Positions 49,524 through 58,195 of a DNA stretch of 64,000 nucleotides are shown in pieces. The stretch is from the NCBI RefSeq assembly GCF_000379085.1, contig NZ_KB905378.1:1696327-1760326 (forward strand), in the 5' to 3' direction. The translations under genes and the position numbers were made by a program. Numbering within the stretch: the first letter of the stretch is position 1; every line of letters starts with the position of its first letter. The notes under the pieces were generated by a model that ran no database searches, was not told the origin of the DNA, and was given only the letters and a program-made list of their open reading frames with translations. The stretch is from Halomicrobium katesii DSM 19301 (GTDB taxonomy: Archaea; Halobacteriota; Halobacteria; Halobacteriales; Haloarculaceae).

Positions 49524-49913
49524 ATGAGCCAGTCGATCATCGACCCAGAGTTCGCCGACAACATCGTCACGACCGCCCGGACGGCGACCGGCGACAGCCT
49601 CCGGTCGGTGACCTACTTCACGCGGGCCAACTTCGAACAGCTCTATCTGCGCGAGGACCTCGAACAGGACGCCGACCTCAACGACTTCGTCGGCCACGAG
49701 TGGCAGGGGTACAAGCAGACCGAAAACGCCTACCAGGAGTCAGAGCTTGGCGAGTACCTGTTCACCGTCCGGGCCTTCGAGAACGGCTACCTCCTGCGGG
49801 TCACCGCGGAGCGCTCTGGCGTGTTGATCACGACCGACGGGCTGTCGATGAGCTCCTACGAGGAGATCGCCGAGGCCATCGGTCGGATGCTCGACGAGCG
49901 AGGCGAGGAGTGA
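49524..49913 (+). CDS. conserved haloarchaeal protein, paralogue of the gene at 16177
   Basis: 129 residues. SVTYFTRANFEQLYLREDLE and RAFENGYLLRVTAERSGVL match the family shared with the 16177 gene. A TTATAC box about 28 bp upstream supports a leaderless start at 49524. Function unknown; the conserved hydrophobic and charged pattern suggests a compact alpha/beta domain. Confidence 0.75.
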   Translation: MSQSIIDPEFADNIVTTARTATGDSLRSVTYFTRANFEQLYLREDLEQDADLNDFVGHEWQGYKQTENAYQESELGEYLFTVRAFENGYLLRVTAERSGVLITTDGLSMSSYEEIAEAIGRMLDERGEE

Positions 49914-49957
49914 CACCACTTCGGGGCCGCTGGGGCGACCGTCGCCGGCCGTAACAA

Positions 49958-49966
49958 TTCTTATGA
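49958..49966 (+). promoter_or_regulatory. TATA-like box of nurA
   Basis: TTCTTATGA centred 27 bp upstream of the nurA ATG at 49989. Confidence 0.5.
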
Positions 49967-49988
49967 CTCGTCGGCGAAAGGCTCGGGT

Positions 49989-51239
49989 ATGACACTCGAC
50001 CCGGTGCACGTCGACGGGATCGCGCGCCTCGCCGGGCAGATCGAGCAGGGGGTCGACGAACAGGACCACCGGGCGTTCGCCGAGACCGTCTGGCAGGAGT
50101 TTCTGGACCCGCTCGTGGTCGACGGCCGGGCGGTGCTGGAGCCGATCGACGAGCAGCGCCGCCGCAAGGTCGACACGCAAGACGCCGCGCTCCAGGCGAC
50201 GCCGTTTCCCACCCAGCACGGGCTGGACTCGGGGACGATCAACCCAACGACGTTCAAGAACGGCGTCGTACTGGACGTGGCCCAGGCCGCGATGAGCGCC
50301 GTCCCCTCCGACCTGGAGTTGCACCGCGGCCGGACGATCGTCATGACCGCCCACTCGAACGACGCCACGGCCAGCCTGACCGAGGACTGGCGGATGGACG
50401 ATCAGGGGTACGCCCGCCAGCGAGTCCTCCAGACGCCCCGCGTCGACCGCTACGAGCAGGACGTGGTCCACGCGCTGGCGCTGTACCTCGCCGAGAGCGA
50501 GCACGCGCTCGAACAGGCAGACGTGGTCGACGACCTGCTCGTCCTCGACGGGCCGATCTACCCGACCGGGCTCCTCCAGTGGGCCGACCACGATCCCGAA
50601 CTCGCCGAGTTGCTCGTCAAGGAAGACGTGCTCGCCGTCGTCGAGAACTACGTTACCCTCGTCGAGACGTTCCTCGATCGAGATGTCCCCCTGATCGGCT
50701 TCGTCAAGTCGACCGGCTCGAAGGCGCTGAGCCGCGCCGTCCGCAAGAGCCGGGGGCAGGCTCCGTGGGCCAACGACGCCGCCTTCTTCGAGAAGCTGCT
50801 CGCGCGGCGCGACGACGACGGCGAACGCCTGACCGACGCACTGACCTGTACGAACTGGTTCCGGTCGCGCATCGGCACCGACCGCCCGCTCTCGACGGAC
50901 GGCGACGCGCTGGGGATCGACCGCGAACTCGATCCGGCCGCCTACGAGGTGACGTTCTTCGTCGTCTACGATCCCCGCGAGGACGTGCTGTACCGCGTCG
51001 AAGCCCCCTACGGCGTCACCCGCGACTCGGAGACGCGGGACGCGATCACCCGCCAGGTACTCGCCGACGTGGCCGCCGAGCGCGGTCCGCCGCTGTCGGT
51101 CGCCAAGGCCGACGAACTCGCCCGGATCGGGCGCGACGAGAAGGCGGCCCTCCGCGAGAAAATCGAGAGCCAGCTCGACAGCGACCGCCAGCGCGAGTAC
51201 AACGACGTGCGCTGGGGTGCCGATTTCGAGGAGCTGTAG
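49989..51239 (+). CDS. nurA: DNA double-strand break repair nuclease NurA
   Basis: 416 residues. NurA is a 5'-3' exonuclease and endonuclease that works with the HerA translocase in end resection. GVVLDVAQAAMSAVPSDLEL (candidate catalytic Asp) and LLVLDGPIYPTGLLQWADHD (second acidic motif) fit the NurA fold. HerA is encoded 3.7 kb downstream on the same strand, with three genes between; in many archaea the two are adjacent. Confidence 0.85.
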   Translation: MTLDPVHVDGIARLAGQIEQGVDEQDHRAFAETVWQEFLDPLVVDGRAVLEPIDEQRRRKVDTQDAALQATPFPTQHGLDSGTINPTTFKNGVVLDVAQAAMSAVPSDLELHRGRTIVMTAHSNDATASLTEDWRMDDQGYARQRVLQTPRVDRYEQDVVHALALYLAESEHALEQADVVDDLLVLDGPIYPTGLLQWADHDPELAELLVKEDVLAVVENYVTLVETFLDRDVPLIGFVKSTGSKALSRAVRKSRGQAPWANDAAFFEKLLARRDDDGERLTDALTCTNWFRSRIGTDRPLSTDGDALGIDRELDPAAYEVTFFVVYDPREDVLYRVEAPYGVTRDSETRDAITRQVLADVAAERGPPLSVAKADELARIGRDEKAALREKIESQLDSDRQREYNDVRWGADFEEL

Positions 51240-51288
51240 ACTCCCGTCTCGGCCGAGACTCTGGCCCACGACTCCCCCAGAACGACGC

Positions 51289-53367
51289 TCACTCCTCGTC
51301 GGCGCTCCCTGTCAGGCCGGCGTCGGTCTCTCGTTCGAGTGCCGGCGGGACCGATCGGTCCGCTGCGTAGCCGTCGAACCAGCGGACGATCCGCTCGATC
51401 CGGTCGACGACGTGGCCGGGCTGGCCGCTCCGGGAGAGTTCGTGGCCCTCGTCGGGATACCGGACGAGACGCGTGTCGACGCCGTGTTTCCGAAGGATGC
51501 GATGGAAGAGCTCGGCCGAACAGATCGGCGTCCGGTAGTCGTCCTCGCTGTGGAGGACCAGCGTCGGCGGCACCACCTCGTGTGCGTGCCCCGTCGGCGA
51601 CTGAGATTGCAGGAACGCGGGCTCCTCCCAGGGGGTCGTGTCGAAGTCGTCTTCGACCAGCTTGTAGGCCCAGTCCGTCGATCCGTAGAAGCCGAGCAGG
51701 TCGTAGACGCCGCGCTGTGAGACCGCAGCGGTAAAGCGGTCGGTGTGGCTCACCAGCCAGGCGGTCATGTACCCGCCGAAGCTACCACCGGTGACAAACA
51801 GCTGGTCCTCGTCGACGAAGGGCCGCTCCGCGACCGTCGCGACGCCGGTCAGCACGTCGCTGGCCGTGACATCCCCCCAGTCGCGCTCGATCGCCTGCAT
51901 GTACTCCTTGCCGTACCCCGCAGAGCCACGCGGGTTCGACCAGAAGACGACGTAGCCCCTGGATGCGAGGGTCTGGAACTCGTGCCACATCGTCCCGCTG
52001 GTCGTCCACATCGCGTGTGGGCCGCCGTGGACCTCGACGGCCAGCGGGTACGACTCCTCGGGGTCGAACTCCGGCGGCGTCAGCACCCACCCCTGGCACG
52101 TCCTGTCGTCGGTCTCGTGGCCCGCGTCGCCAGCGGGAAAGCGGATCTCCTCGGGTTCCTGGACCGCGTGCGTATCGAGGTACTCGGCGTTACACTCGGT
52201 GAGTCGCCTCGTCTCGCCGTCGGCGTCGGCGACGAACAGGTCGCCGGGATGGTCCCAGCTGCTCTGGACGTACGCGACGCGGTCGTCCCCGACGTCGAAG
52301 CCGTCGATCGCCGACCACTCGTCGCGACGCACTCGCTCCGGCTCGACCGCGCCCGGTCGCGGCTCCGATTCGGGGCTGTCCGTCGTCGCGAGGTCGGCCG
52401 CGTGGACTCGCCAGAGCGCCGTCGCGCCCTCGTCCGGCGTCCCGAAGTACAGAGCCTCACCGTTCGGGTCCCACGTCGGTCCCAGATCGGTGTCGAGCGT
52501 CCGGTCGAGCGCTGCGGTGAGGTCGTGGACGGTGTCGGTCTCGTCGAGCAGGTGCAGCTCCGTCTGTGCCATGGTCCCCTGCTCCGGGTCGGTGTAGGAG
52601 AACGCGACGCGTCGCCCGCTGGCCGCGAGCGTCGGCTGGAACGTCGTCGTCTCGTGGCGCACGACGCTGTCGCCGCTGTCGAGGTCGTACGCTCTGATCT
52701 CCGTCGCCAGCGAGTCGTCGGGGTCGGCCACGTCGGCGTCGCGGGCGACGTACAGCGTGTCGCCGTCGCCCCAGGTCGGACTCGCGTGGTCGCGGTCGGC
52801 CGTCGTCACGCGCTCGACGCCCTCGCCGTCCGCGGTGGCGAGATACACCTGACTCCGTCTCCCGTCGCGATACCGCTCTGCGGTCCGGTACACCGTCCGG
52901 TCGACCACGCGCGGGTCCGGCGTCTCCGGCTCGAAGTCGGGTTCGACTTCGAGATCGCGGTCCGCCTCGCGGTCTGCGTCGGTCACCTGCTGGACGAACG
53001 CGATGCGCTCGCCGTCGGGTGCCCAGGCGATCTGGCCGACGCCGCCGACGACGCTGGTGACCTGCGTCGCCTCGCCGCCGTCGGTCGGCACCACCCAGAG
53101 CTGCTGGCGGTCGTCGGCCCCGCGGGTCGAAACGAACGCGAGGCGGTCGCCGCTCGGGCTCCACCGGGGCTCCGAGTCGACGCCCTCCGCGAGCGTGAAC
53201 CGCTGCACCTCGCCGCCGGTGGCGTCGGCGACGTACACCGTGGCCTCGTACTCGCTGTCGTCGCTGGGGGTTCGCCGGACGTAGGCGACCCGGTCGCCCG
53301 AGGGCGAGAGACGTGGCGTCGAAACCTGCGCGAGATCGTGATAGTCGGCGGCGCTGATCGGCTCCAT
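51289..53367 (-). CDS. S9 family (prolyl oligopeptidase-like) peptidase
   Basis: 692 residues: a seven-bladed beta-propeller N-terminal half (repeats like PRWSPSGDRLAFVSTRG), then an alpha/beta hydrolase with the catalytic Ser in VTGGSFGGYMTAW, Asp in LHSEDDYRTP and His in DEGHELSRSG. It resembles acylaminoacyl/dipeptidyl peptidases. The start at 53367 is preferred; the extra upstream frame runs through a MITE-like element. No signal peptide, so cytosolic. Confidence 0.92.
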   Translation of the reverse strand: MEPISAADYHDLAQVSTPRLSPSGDRVAYVRRTPSDDSEYEATVYVADATGGEVQRFTLAEGVDSEPRWSPSGDRLAFVSTRGADDRQQLWVVPTDGGEATQVTSVVGGVGQIAWAPDGERIAFVQQVTDADREADRDLEVEPDFEPETPDPRVVDRTVYRTAERYRDGRRSQVYLATADGEGVERVTTADRDHASPTWGDGDTLYVARDADVADPDDSLATEIRAYDLDSGDSVVRHETTTFQPTLAASGRRVAFSYTDPEQGTMAQTELHLLDETDTVHDLTAALDRTLDTDLGPTWDPNGEALYFGTPDEGATALWRVHAADLATTDSPESEPRPGAVEPERVRRDEWSAIDGFDVGDDRVAYVQSSWDHPGDLFVADADGETRRLTECNAEYLDTHAVQEPEEIRFPAGDAGHETDDRTCQGWVLTPPEFDPEESYPLAVEVHGGPHAMWTTSGTMWHEFQTLASRGYVVFWSNPRGSAGYGKEYMQAIERDWGDVTASDVLTGVATVAERPFVDEDQLFVTGGSFGGYMTAWLVSHTDRFTAAVSQRGVYDLLGFYGSTDWAYKLVEDDFDTTPWEEPAFLQSQSPTGHAHEVVPPTLVLHSEDDYRTPICSAELFHRILRKHGVDTRLVRYPDEGHELSRSGQPGHVVDRIERIVRWFDGYAADRSVPPALERETDAGLTGSADEE

Positions 53368-53449
53368 ACCACCGCCTGTGACTGACAGCCAAAGACAGTG
53401 GTGGATCCCGTGGTAAATCGCCGTGACACAGCCACGGGAGTTCGTCTCA

Positions 53450-53527
53450 TACTGCCAGCTGTAACTTCGTGAAGATCTTCGCCACCCCGGGGTGGCGAAA
53501 TCGGTCACGGATTTACAGCCGGTGGTA
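53450..53527. mobile_element. MITE-like element, family C (78 bp), inserted at a stop codon
   Basis: Ends TACTGCCAGCTGTAA and TTACAGCCGGTGGTA are imperfect inverted repeats; the centre is a perfect palindrome, TTCGCCACCCCGGGGTGGCGAA. TCA flanks both sides (53447-53449 and 53528-53530); the right one is the stop codon of the 53528 gene on the minus strand. Confidence 0.85.
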
Positions 53528-53875
53528 TCACTCCGCGTGCTCTGGGTCGGAGTCTCGGGTCACCGTGATCTCGACCTCGTCGGCGTCGATACCGAGCCTG
53601 ACGAACTGGGTTCGGACGTGATCTTTCGCGGCGTCGAGGGCCTGCTCGCGGTCCTGAAAGCCCCGCGGCATCGGCGACTCGAACGCGATCTGGATCTCTT
53701 CGCCACCGATCGTCTGCGTGCTACCGCCAGTGTCCACTTCGTAGAACTCGTCGCAGATCCAGACGTACGGCGCGTCGTCGTCGGGGCTGCCGGCGAACTC
53801 CGGGGCGTCCTCGCCGTCCTCGTAGATCGTGCCCGTCAGCGCCGTCCCGCCGGCCGCACCGTGTACCAGAAGCAT
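53528..53875 (-). CDS. conserved haloarchaeal protein (DUF7113-like)
   Basis: 115 residues starting MLLVHGAAGGTALTGTIYEDG. Compact beta-rich start, then VWICDEFYEVDTGGS and a helical DREQALDAAKDHVRTQF; acidic. The TATA-like AAATATC about 30 bp upstream of 53875 supports this start over 53959. Family number is from memory and not certain. Its stop codon is a MITE target duplication. Confidence 0.7.
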   Translation of the reverse strand: MLLVHGAAGGTALTGTIYEDGEDAPEFAGSPDDDAPYVWICDEFYEVDTGGSTQTIGGEEIQIAFESPMPRGFQDREQALDAAKDHVRTQFVRLGIDADEVEITVTRDSDPEHAE

Positions 53876-54054
53876 CGTCGGAACTTGTGTCTCCACTCTC
53901 TTCGATATTTCGGCCTCGAAGCCGACACCACGGCACGAACGGTCACGAGAGCGTGTCATGGAACCCGCCAGAGAATATTGCTTCTCGGAAAGACATGTCG
54001 AAACATCTGCTCGGTGTAAATACGTAAAGAGTACAGAGCGGCCGAAGTTCCCGG

Positions 54055-54744
54055 TCAGTCACCTCGTTCAACGCGCCGTCGCTGTCCTCGGAGGATCAAG
54101 AACGCGCCAGTAAATCCAAGTATCCACTGGAGTGCGACGACGGCCGCTGTTCGTTCTGCTGTGTGATCGACGGAAGACGCTGCGGCGTAGACGACAAAGT
54201 AGCCCTCGTCAGTGCTGACGAGTTCCTCAGCGCCGCTCAGTTCGTCGCTGGTCACGTATTTGCCTTGGGAGATTGCGGTTCGGACGCCAGGCGAGGTCTC
54301 GGAGAGCGGCGTCGCAATACGGTCGAGCGCCTTATCTTGTGGGACGGGCTCAAGTCCGTATCTCACGGTCCCGTTCTGACTCCCAGTGGTAGCGGGCTGG
54401 AAGAACCCGGACCCAAATATGTGGACGTAGGCATAGTCGTGGCTCATGAAGCTTCTCGGGGAGCCGTCATAGGTAATGCCATTATTTTCGTGTATCGCCC
54501 GTTCGAGCACGCAGGATCGACTCAGCATATCACCGAAACAGGCCACGTCAGAGTCAATGTGGTTAGTCGTTGCCGAGGTGTGATACGTACCGTTGGCGTA
54601 GACCTCAACCTCACTCGACTCATACCGGTACGAGTCCGGATCGCCAATATCGTACGCGCTCACAACTAAAGGGTTGAGGAGAAGTGCGAAGCCGACGATG
54701 ATCGCGACTTCCCCCCGATACCGGACAAAAGAGTTAGAACTCAT
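54055..54744 (-). CDS. haloarchaeal membrane protein with extracellular loop
   Basis: 229 residues. Two hydrophobic helices flank the protein: VAIIVGFALLLNPLVVSAY near the N-terminus and VVALQWILGFTGAFLILRG at the C-terminus, with a large polar loop between (about residues 35-195) carrying two Cys (ACFG, SCVL) and possible N-glycosylation sites. Lower GC than neighbours suggests horizontal origin. Function unknown. Confidence 0.7.
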   Translation of the reverse strand: MSSNSFVRYRGEVAIIVGFALLLNPLVVSAYDIGDPDSYRYESSEVEVYANGTYHTSATTNHIDSDVACFGDMLSRSCVLERAIHENNGITYDGSPRSFMSHDYAYVHIFGSGFFQPATTGSQNGTVRYGLEPVPQDKALDRIATPLSETSPGVRTAISQGKYVTSDELSGAEELVSTDEGYFVVYAAASSVDHTAERTAAVVALQWILGFTGAFLILRGQRRRVERGD

Positions 54745-54783
54745 TGACCAGTTGATTTTTTGTCGAGAGTATAAAAATATCGC

Positions 54784-54870
54784 TTACACTGCCGGCTGTA
54801 CGTCTGTACAGAATTTTTCGACCCCGTGGTGGTGAATCCGAGGCGAAAAACGGTCGCACAGTATCGGTCG
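54784..54870. repeat. degenerate family C element
   Basis: ACTGCCGGCTGTACGTCTGT and CGACCCCGTGGTGG align with the family C copy at 53450. The right half is poorly preserved. It lies between the divergent 54055 and HerA genes. Boundaries are approximate. Confidence 0.5.
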
Positions 54871-54947
54871 TCAACAGATGGCTACAACGAGGATTGTGAC
54901 CGACTCTGGGGGAAAGGGGTTAGTCGGGGGAGCGACATTGGTCCCGT

Positions 54948-56756
54948 ATGTCTGATCTCGGGGATTTCACGGAGTTCGACGCTGACGACAGCGAGTCGTC
55001 GACGCCAGCGGACGGAGCGACCGGAGACGAAGACGGGGCCGACGAGGACGAGGCCTTCGAGGAGATGGACATCGAGCCAAGCGGGCGCGACCGCGGGATC
55101 GGCGTCCTCTCGGCCTCGGAGGGGCTGGCGATCTGCGAGGACGAGCGCGAGACCTGTCTGCGGGCGTACGTCACCGTCGGCAACCGATCGGACGTGCGCA
55201 TCGGCAAGTACCTGCTCGTCCCCTATCCGGACGGTGAGCGACTGTTCTGTCGGATCTCGGCGCTGGAGTACGCCCAGGAGTTCCGCGCCGACGACGCGAC
55301 CGAGATCCACGCGCGCCGCGCCATGCGCTCGGGTGGGATCGACGAGCAGGACTTCAAGTTCATGGCGACGCTGGAGCCCGTCGCCGTCCTCTATGGGACG
55401 GGCGAGGACACGAAACGGCGGATGACCGACCGCGTGCCAAAGCCCGAGACAGTCGTTCGCCAGGCCACCGACAAGAGCGAGATCAAGACCGGGCTGAAGA
55501 TCCCCGAGGACGGCGTCTTCCTCGGGCACCTCTCGGTCGGTGGGGAGAAAGTGAAGACGGCTGCCGAGCCGCCGACGATCGACTACCGGCTGAAAGACGA
55601 CTACGAAGCGGGCGATCCGCTCGTCTTCCGGCACACGCTCGTGGCCGGCGGCACCGGGTCGGGCAAGACCCACGGCTCGAAGAACATCCTCCGGCAGTAC
55701 CTCGCCGAGGACCGAACGTATCCCATCGAGGGCGAGGACCGCGACGTGTCTCCCTGTCTGGTCATGTTCGACCCGCAGGACGAGTACGCCCAGATGCACG
55801 ACGACGGCGACCTCCCCGAGGAGTTCCAGCGCCGCTGTGAGCGGGAGGGGATCGCCTGTGGCGGCCACGAGGACACGACGGCGTTCGTCCCGAAGGTGTC
55901 GGGTTCGAGCTACGCCGCGAGCCACCACCGCGCCGAGCAGGTCGAGTTCACCATCCCCTTCTCGATGGTCTACTCGAACCCGTGGCTGATCGCCGGCAGC
56001 CAGCTCAACGACAACCAGTACAGCGCCCTCCACTACCTGCTCGACCGGTTCGAGAAGGAGTACGGCGAGGACGGGACCTACGACCAGTTCACGACGTTCC
56101 TCGACGACCCCGCGCTCAAGGAGGAACTCGACGAGTCCGGCCGCGTCCACGAGGCGACCTTCGACGCCGTCAAGCGCCGGGCCTACGGCTTCGGCGGCGT
56201 CTTCGATCAGGACGCCCGGCCGATCACCGACATGGTCAAACAGTTCGTCCGCTCGGGCGGGATCAGCGTGGTCCCGACCTACCACATCAACGACTCCCGG
56301 TCGAAGACGACGGTCGTGCTGGCGCTGGCATCGATGCTCGTCGACGAGAAGCTCTCGAACAGCCCGCGCTACGACCGCATCAAGGAGACGCCGCTCGTAC
56401 TCGGAATGGACGAGGCCCACAACTTCCTGACCGACGCCGACAACGTCCAGGCCCGGAAGGTCATCGGGAAGTTCACCGAGGCCGCGAAACAGGGCCGCAA
56501 GGAGCGCCTGGGCCTGTTCCTCATCACGCAGGACCCCCAGGATATCGCCGATCCCGTGTTCAAGCAGATCAACACCACGGTCGTCCTCAATCTGGGCGAC
56601 GAGGACGCCATCTCCGCTGTCAACATCCCCGCGAACCTGGAGTCGAAGGTCCCCTACATGGAGAAAGGCCAGATGGTGGTGTACTCGCCGGACAACTCCG
56701 AGCCCGTCGAGATCCAGGGACTCGCGACCTGCGTGACCAAGCACGGGCGAGAGTGA
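54948..56756 (+). CDS. herA: HerA-type DNA translocase/helicase
   Basis: 602 residues. An acidic N-terminal extension (1-45) is followed by a HAS-barrel-like domain and the FtsK-HerA ATPase: Walker A GGTGSGKT at 234-241, CLVMFDPQDEY, and Walker B VLGMDEAHNFL; NLGDEDAISAV near the end. It pumps DNA to the NurA nuclease for end resection in double-strand break repair. Confidence 0.9.
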   Translation: MSDLGDFTEFDADDSESSTPADGATGDEDGADEDEAFEEMDIEPSGRDRGIGVLSASEGLAICEDERETCLRAYVTVGNRSDVRIGKYLLVPYPDGERLFCRISALEYAQEFRADDATEIHARRAMRSGGIDEQDFKFMATLEPVAVLYGTGEDTKRRMTDRVPKPETVVRQATDKSEIKTGLKIPEDGVFLGHLSVGGEKVKTAAEPPTIDYRLKDDYEAGDPLVFRHTLVAGGTGSGKTHGSKNILRQYLAEDRTYPIEGEDRDVSPCLVMFDPQDEYAQMHDDGDLPEEFQRRCEREGIACGGHEDTTAFVPKVSGSSYAASHHRAEQVEFTIPFSMVYSNPWLIAGSQLNDNQYSALHYLLDRFEKEYGEDGTYDQFTTFLDDPALKEELDESGRVHEATFDAVKRRAYGFGGVFDQDARPITDMVKQFVRSGGISVVPTYHINDSRSKTTVVLALASMLVDEKLSNSPRYDRIKETPLVLGMDEAHNFLTDADNVQARKVIGKFTEAAKQGRKERLGLFLITQDPQDIADPVFKQINTTVVLNLGDEDAISAVNIPANLESKVPYMEKGQMVVYSPDNSEPVEIQGLATCVTKHGRE

Positions 56757-56800
56757 TACCGCCGGCACGCGCGATGGCTCACGGCGAAGCAGTCGAAGAG

Positions 56801-56806
56801 TATAAT
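56801..56806 (+). promoter_or_regulatory. TATA box of the universal stress protein gene
   Basis: TATAAT centred 27 bp before the ATG at 56830, which selects that start over the ATG at 56815. Confidence 0.55.
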
Positions 56807-56829
56807 CCACAGCCATGACAGTACCGGAC

Positions 56830-57258
56830 ATGGGCAAGCGAATTCTGGTCCCGGTCGACGGCTCAGAGCAGGCGGAGACGGCTTTCGAGTTCGCGATCGA
56901 CGAATTTCCGGACGCGACGATCGTCCTGCTGAACGTCATCAACCCGGCCGAAGCCGGTTACAGCGCACAGGCCTCGATGCCCTCCTTCTCCGAGGAGTGG
57001 TACGAACAGCAACAGAGCGCCGCACAGGAGTTGTTCGACGATCTGATCGCCGACGCCGGCATCGGCGACCGCGAGGTCGAACGGGCCGTCGAGGTCGGGC
57101 GGCCGACCACGGCGATCGTCGACTACGCCGACGACAACGACATCGACCAGATCGTCATGGGGAGTCACGGCCGCTCGGGCGTCTCCCGGATCGTCCTGGG
57201 CAGCGTCGCCGAGACGGTCGTCCGACGGGCGGACGTGCCCGTGACCGTCGCGCGGTAG
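56830..57258 (+). CDS. universal stress protein, UspA family (ATP-binding type)
   Basis: 142 residues, starting MGKRILVPVDGSEQAE. The ATP-binding signature GSHGRSGVSRIVLGSVAE is intact. Follows herA by 73 bp on the same strand with its own TATA box. Usp proteins respond to stress, by an unknown route in haloarchaea. Confidence 0.92.
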   Translation: MGKRILVPVDGSEQAETAFEFAIDEFPDATIVLLNVINPAEAGYSAQASMPSFSEEWYEQQQSAAQELFDDLIADAGIGDREVERAVEVGRPTTAIVDYADDNDIDQIVMGSHGRSGVSRIVLGSVAETVVRRADVPVTVAR

Positions 57259-57289
57259 GGCGGGCCTCGCGGCGTGCTGTGGTCCCCGT

Positions 57290-57736
57290 TCACGCCGCGT
57301 GGCGAACGATGTGTACGTCGTAGGTGGGATCTTCCGAGAGCGGTGCGCCGACGCTACAGACCGGCGTCGACACGCGCCCGGCGTTCTCGCTGCCGATGAA
57401 GACGATGGAGGCGTCGACCTCGTGGGACACTTCTCGGATCGTCCGGACCACGTCGGTGGTTACGTCGGCCATCGAACTCACGTCCTCGGGGGTCTCGACG
57501 CGGAACTCGGCGTCGGGCACGATGTCGGCGACCAGCGACTCGAAGCGGGCCGCGACCGCGTCGGGGTCGTACGCTTCGGGAGCGTCGACCCATCCGCGCT
57601 CGACGGCGTACTCGCCGTCGTCGGGGATCACCGAGAGAACCAGTACGTCTTCGTGGGTGTACTCCGAGAACTCGACGGCACGCTCCAGGGCAGTCTGTGC
57701 GAGGTCCGATCCGTCGAAGGGGACGAGCAAGACCAT
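57290..57736 (-). CDS. universal stress protein family, atypical
   Basis: 148 residues, starting MVLLVPFDGSDLAQTALERA. The fold is UspA-like, but the ATP motif GxxGxxG(9)G(S/T) is absent: the matching region reads FIGSENAGRVSTPVCSVGAP. It probably does not bind ATP in the usual way. Convergent with the other usp gene. A GATTAAGC box lies about 28 bp upstream. Confidence 0.82.
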   Translation of the reverse strand: MVLLVPFDGSDLAQTALERAVEFSEYTHEDVLVLSVIPDDGEYAVERGWVDAPEAYDPDAVAARFESLVADIVPDAEFRVETPEDVSSMADVTTDVVRTIREVSHEVDASIVFIGSENAGRVSTPVCSVGAPLSEDPTYDVHIVRHAA

Positions 57737-57806
57737 ACCGATCCGTCGTCCCGGGGTCGCTTAATCCTTGGCTCGCTAGCGACGATGACTGGTGATAACG
57801 TGAACT

Positions 57807-57901
57807 GAAAGCCCTCGCCCCGCTCGCGAGATCTGTGCCGGATATTCTCCCTGCGGTCGAATAGTGCCGCCGCAGATCTCGCGACCGTGCCTCGCCCTTT
57901 C
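57807..57901. repeat. long imperfect palindrome, family B (copy 2)
   Basis: GAAAGCCCTCG...CTCGCCCTTTC, the inverted counterpart of 2793-2895; its reverse complement shares GGCGGCACTATTCGACCG and GAATATCCG with copy 1. It lies upstream of the usp gene at 57290. Confidence 0.65.
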
Positions 57902-58195
57902 GATCCTCCAGGTACTGCACTGCTACAGCACCACAGCCACACGCCTTCCCAGCCGATTCCGTTACTCGGTCGTTTCGCTCTCTGCGTTACTCATCCCTCG
58001 CGTGATTACGTTGCGGTATGAAACCACGACAGCACACGCCACGTTGTTGCTGTGAGCATTCGCGCGAACGAGCGGTTCGAAGAACCCGGAAGTTCGCGCG
58101 ATTCACTCGACCGAGCGCAGCGAGGTCGAGCCTTTTTCATCGACGTTTTTGCGCGAGCGGTGCGCGAAGCGCACCCGAAGCGGAAAAAGGTCGGT
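57902..58195. other. gene-free stretch with hairpins
   Basis: No convincing gene. It holds a hairpin, CTCGACC/GGTCGAG (58106-58130) followed by T5 on the plus strand, and the perfect GGTGCGC-GAA-GCGCACC hairpin (58159-58175). The T-rich stretch on the minus strand just after the stop at 58196 may end transcription of the KaiC-like gene. Part of this stretch could be relics of mobile elements. Confidence 0.4.

Noticed and set aside
58060-58100. GGTTCGAA followed by paired bases, resembling a tRNA T-arm
   Set aside because: No acceptor stem, D-arm or anticodon arm can be placed around it; it belongs to the hairpin-rich intergenic region.
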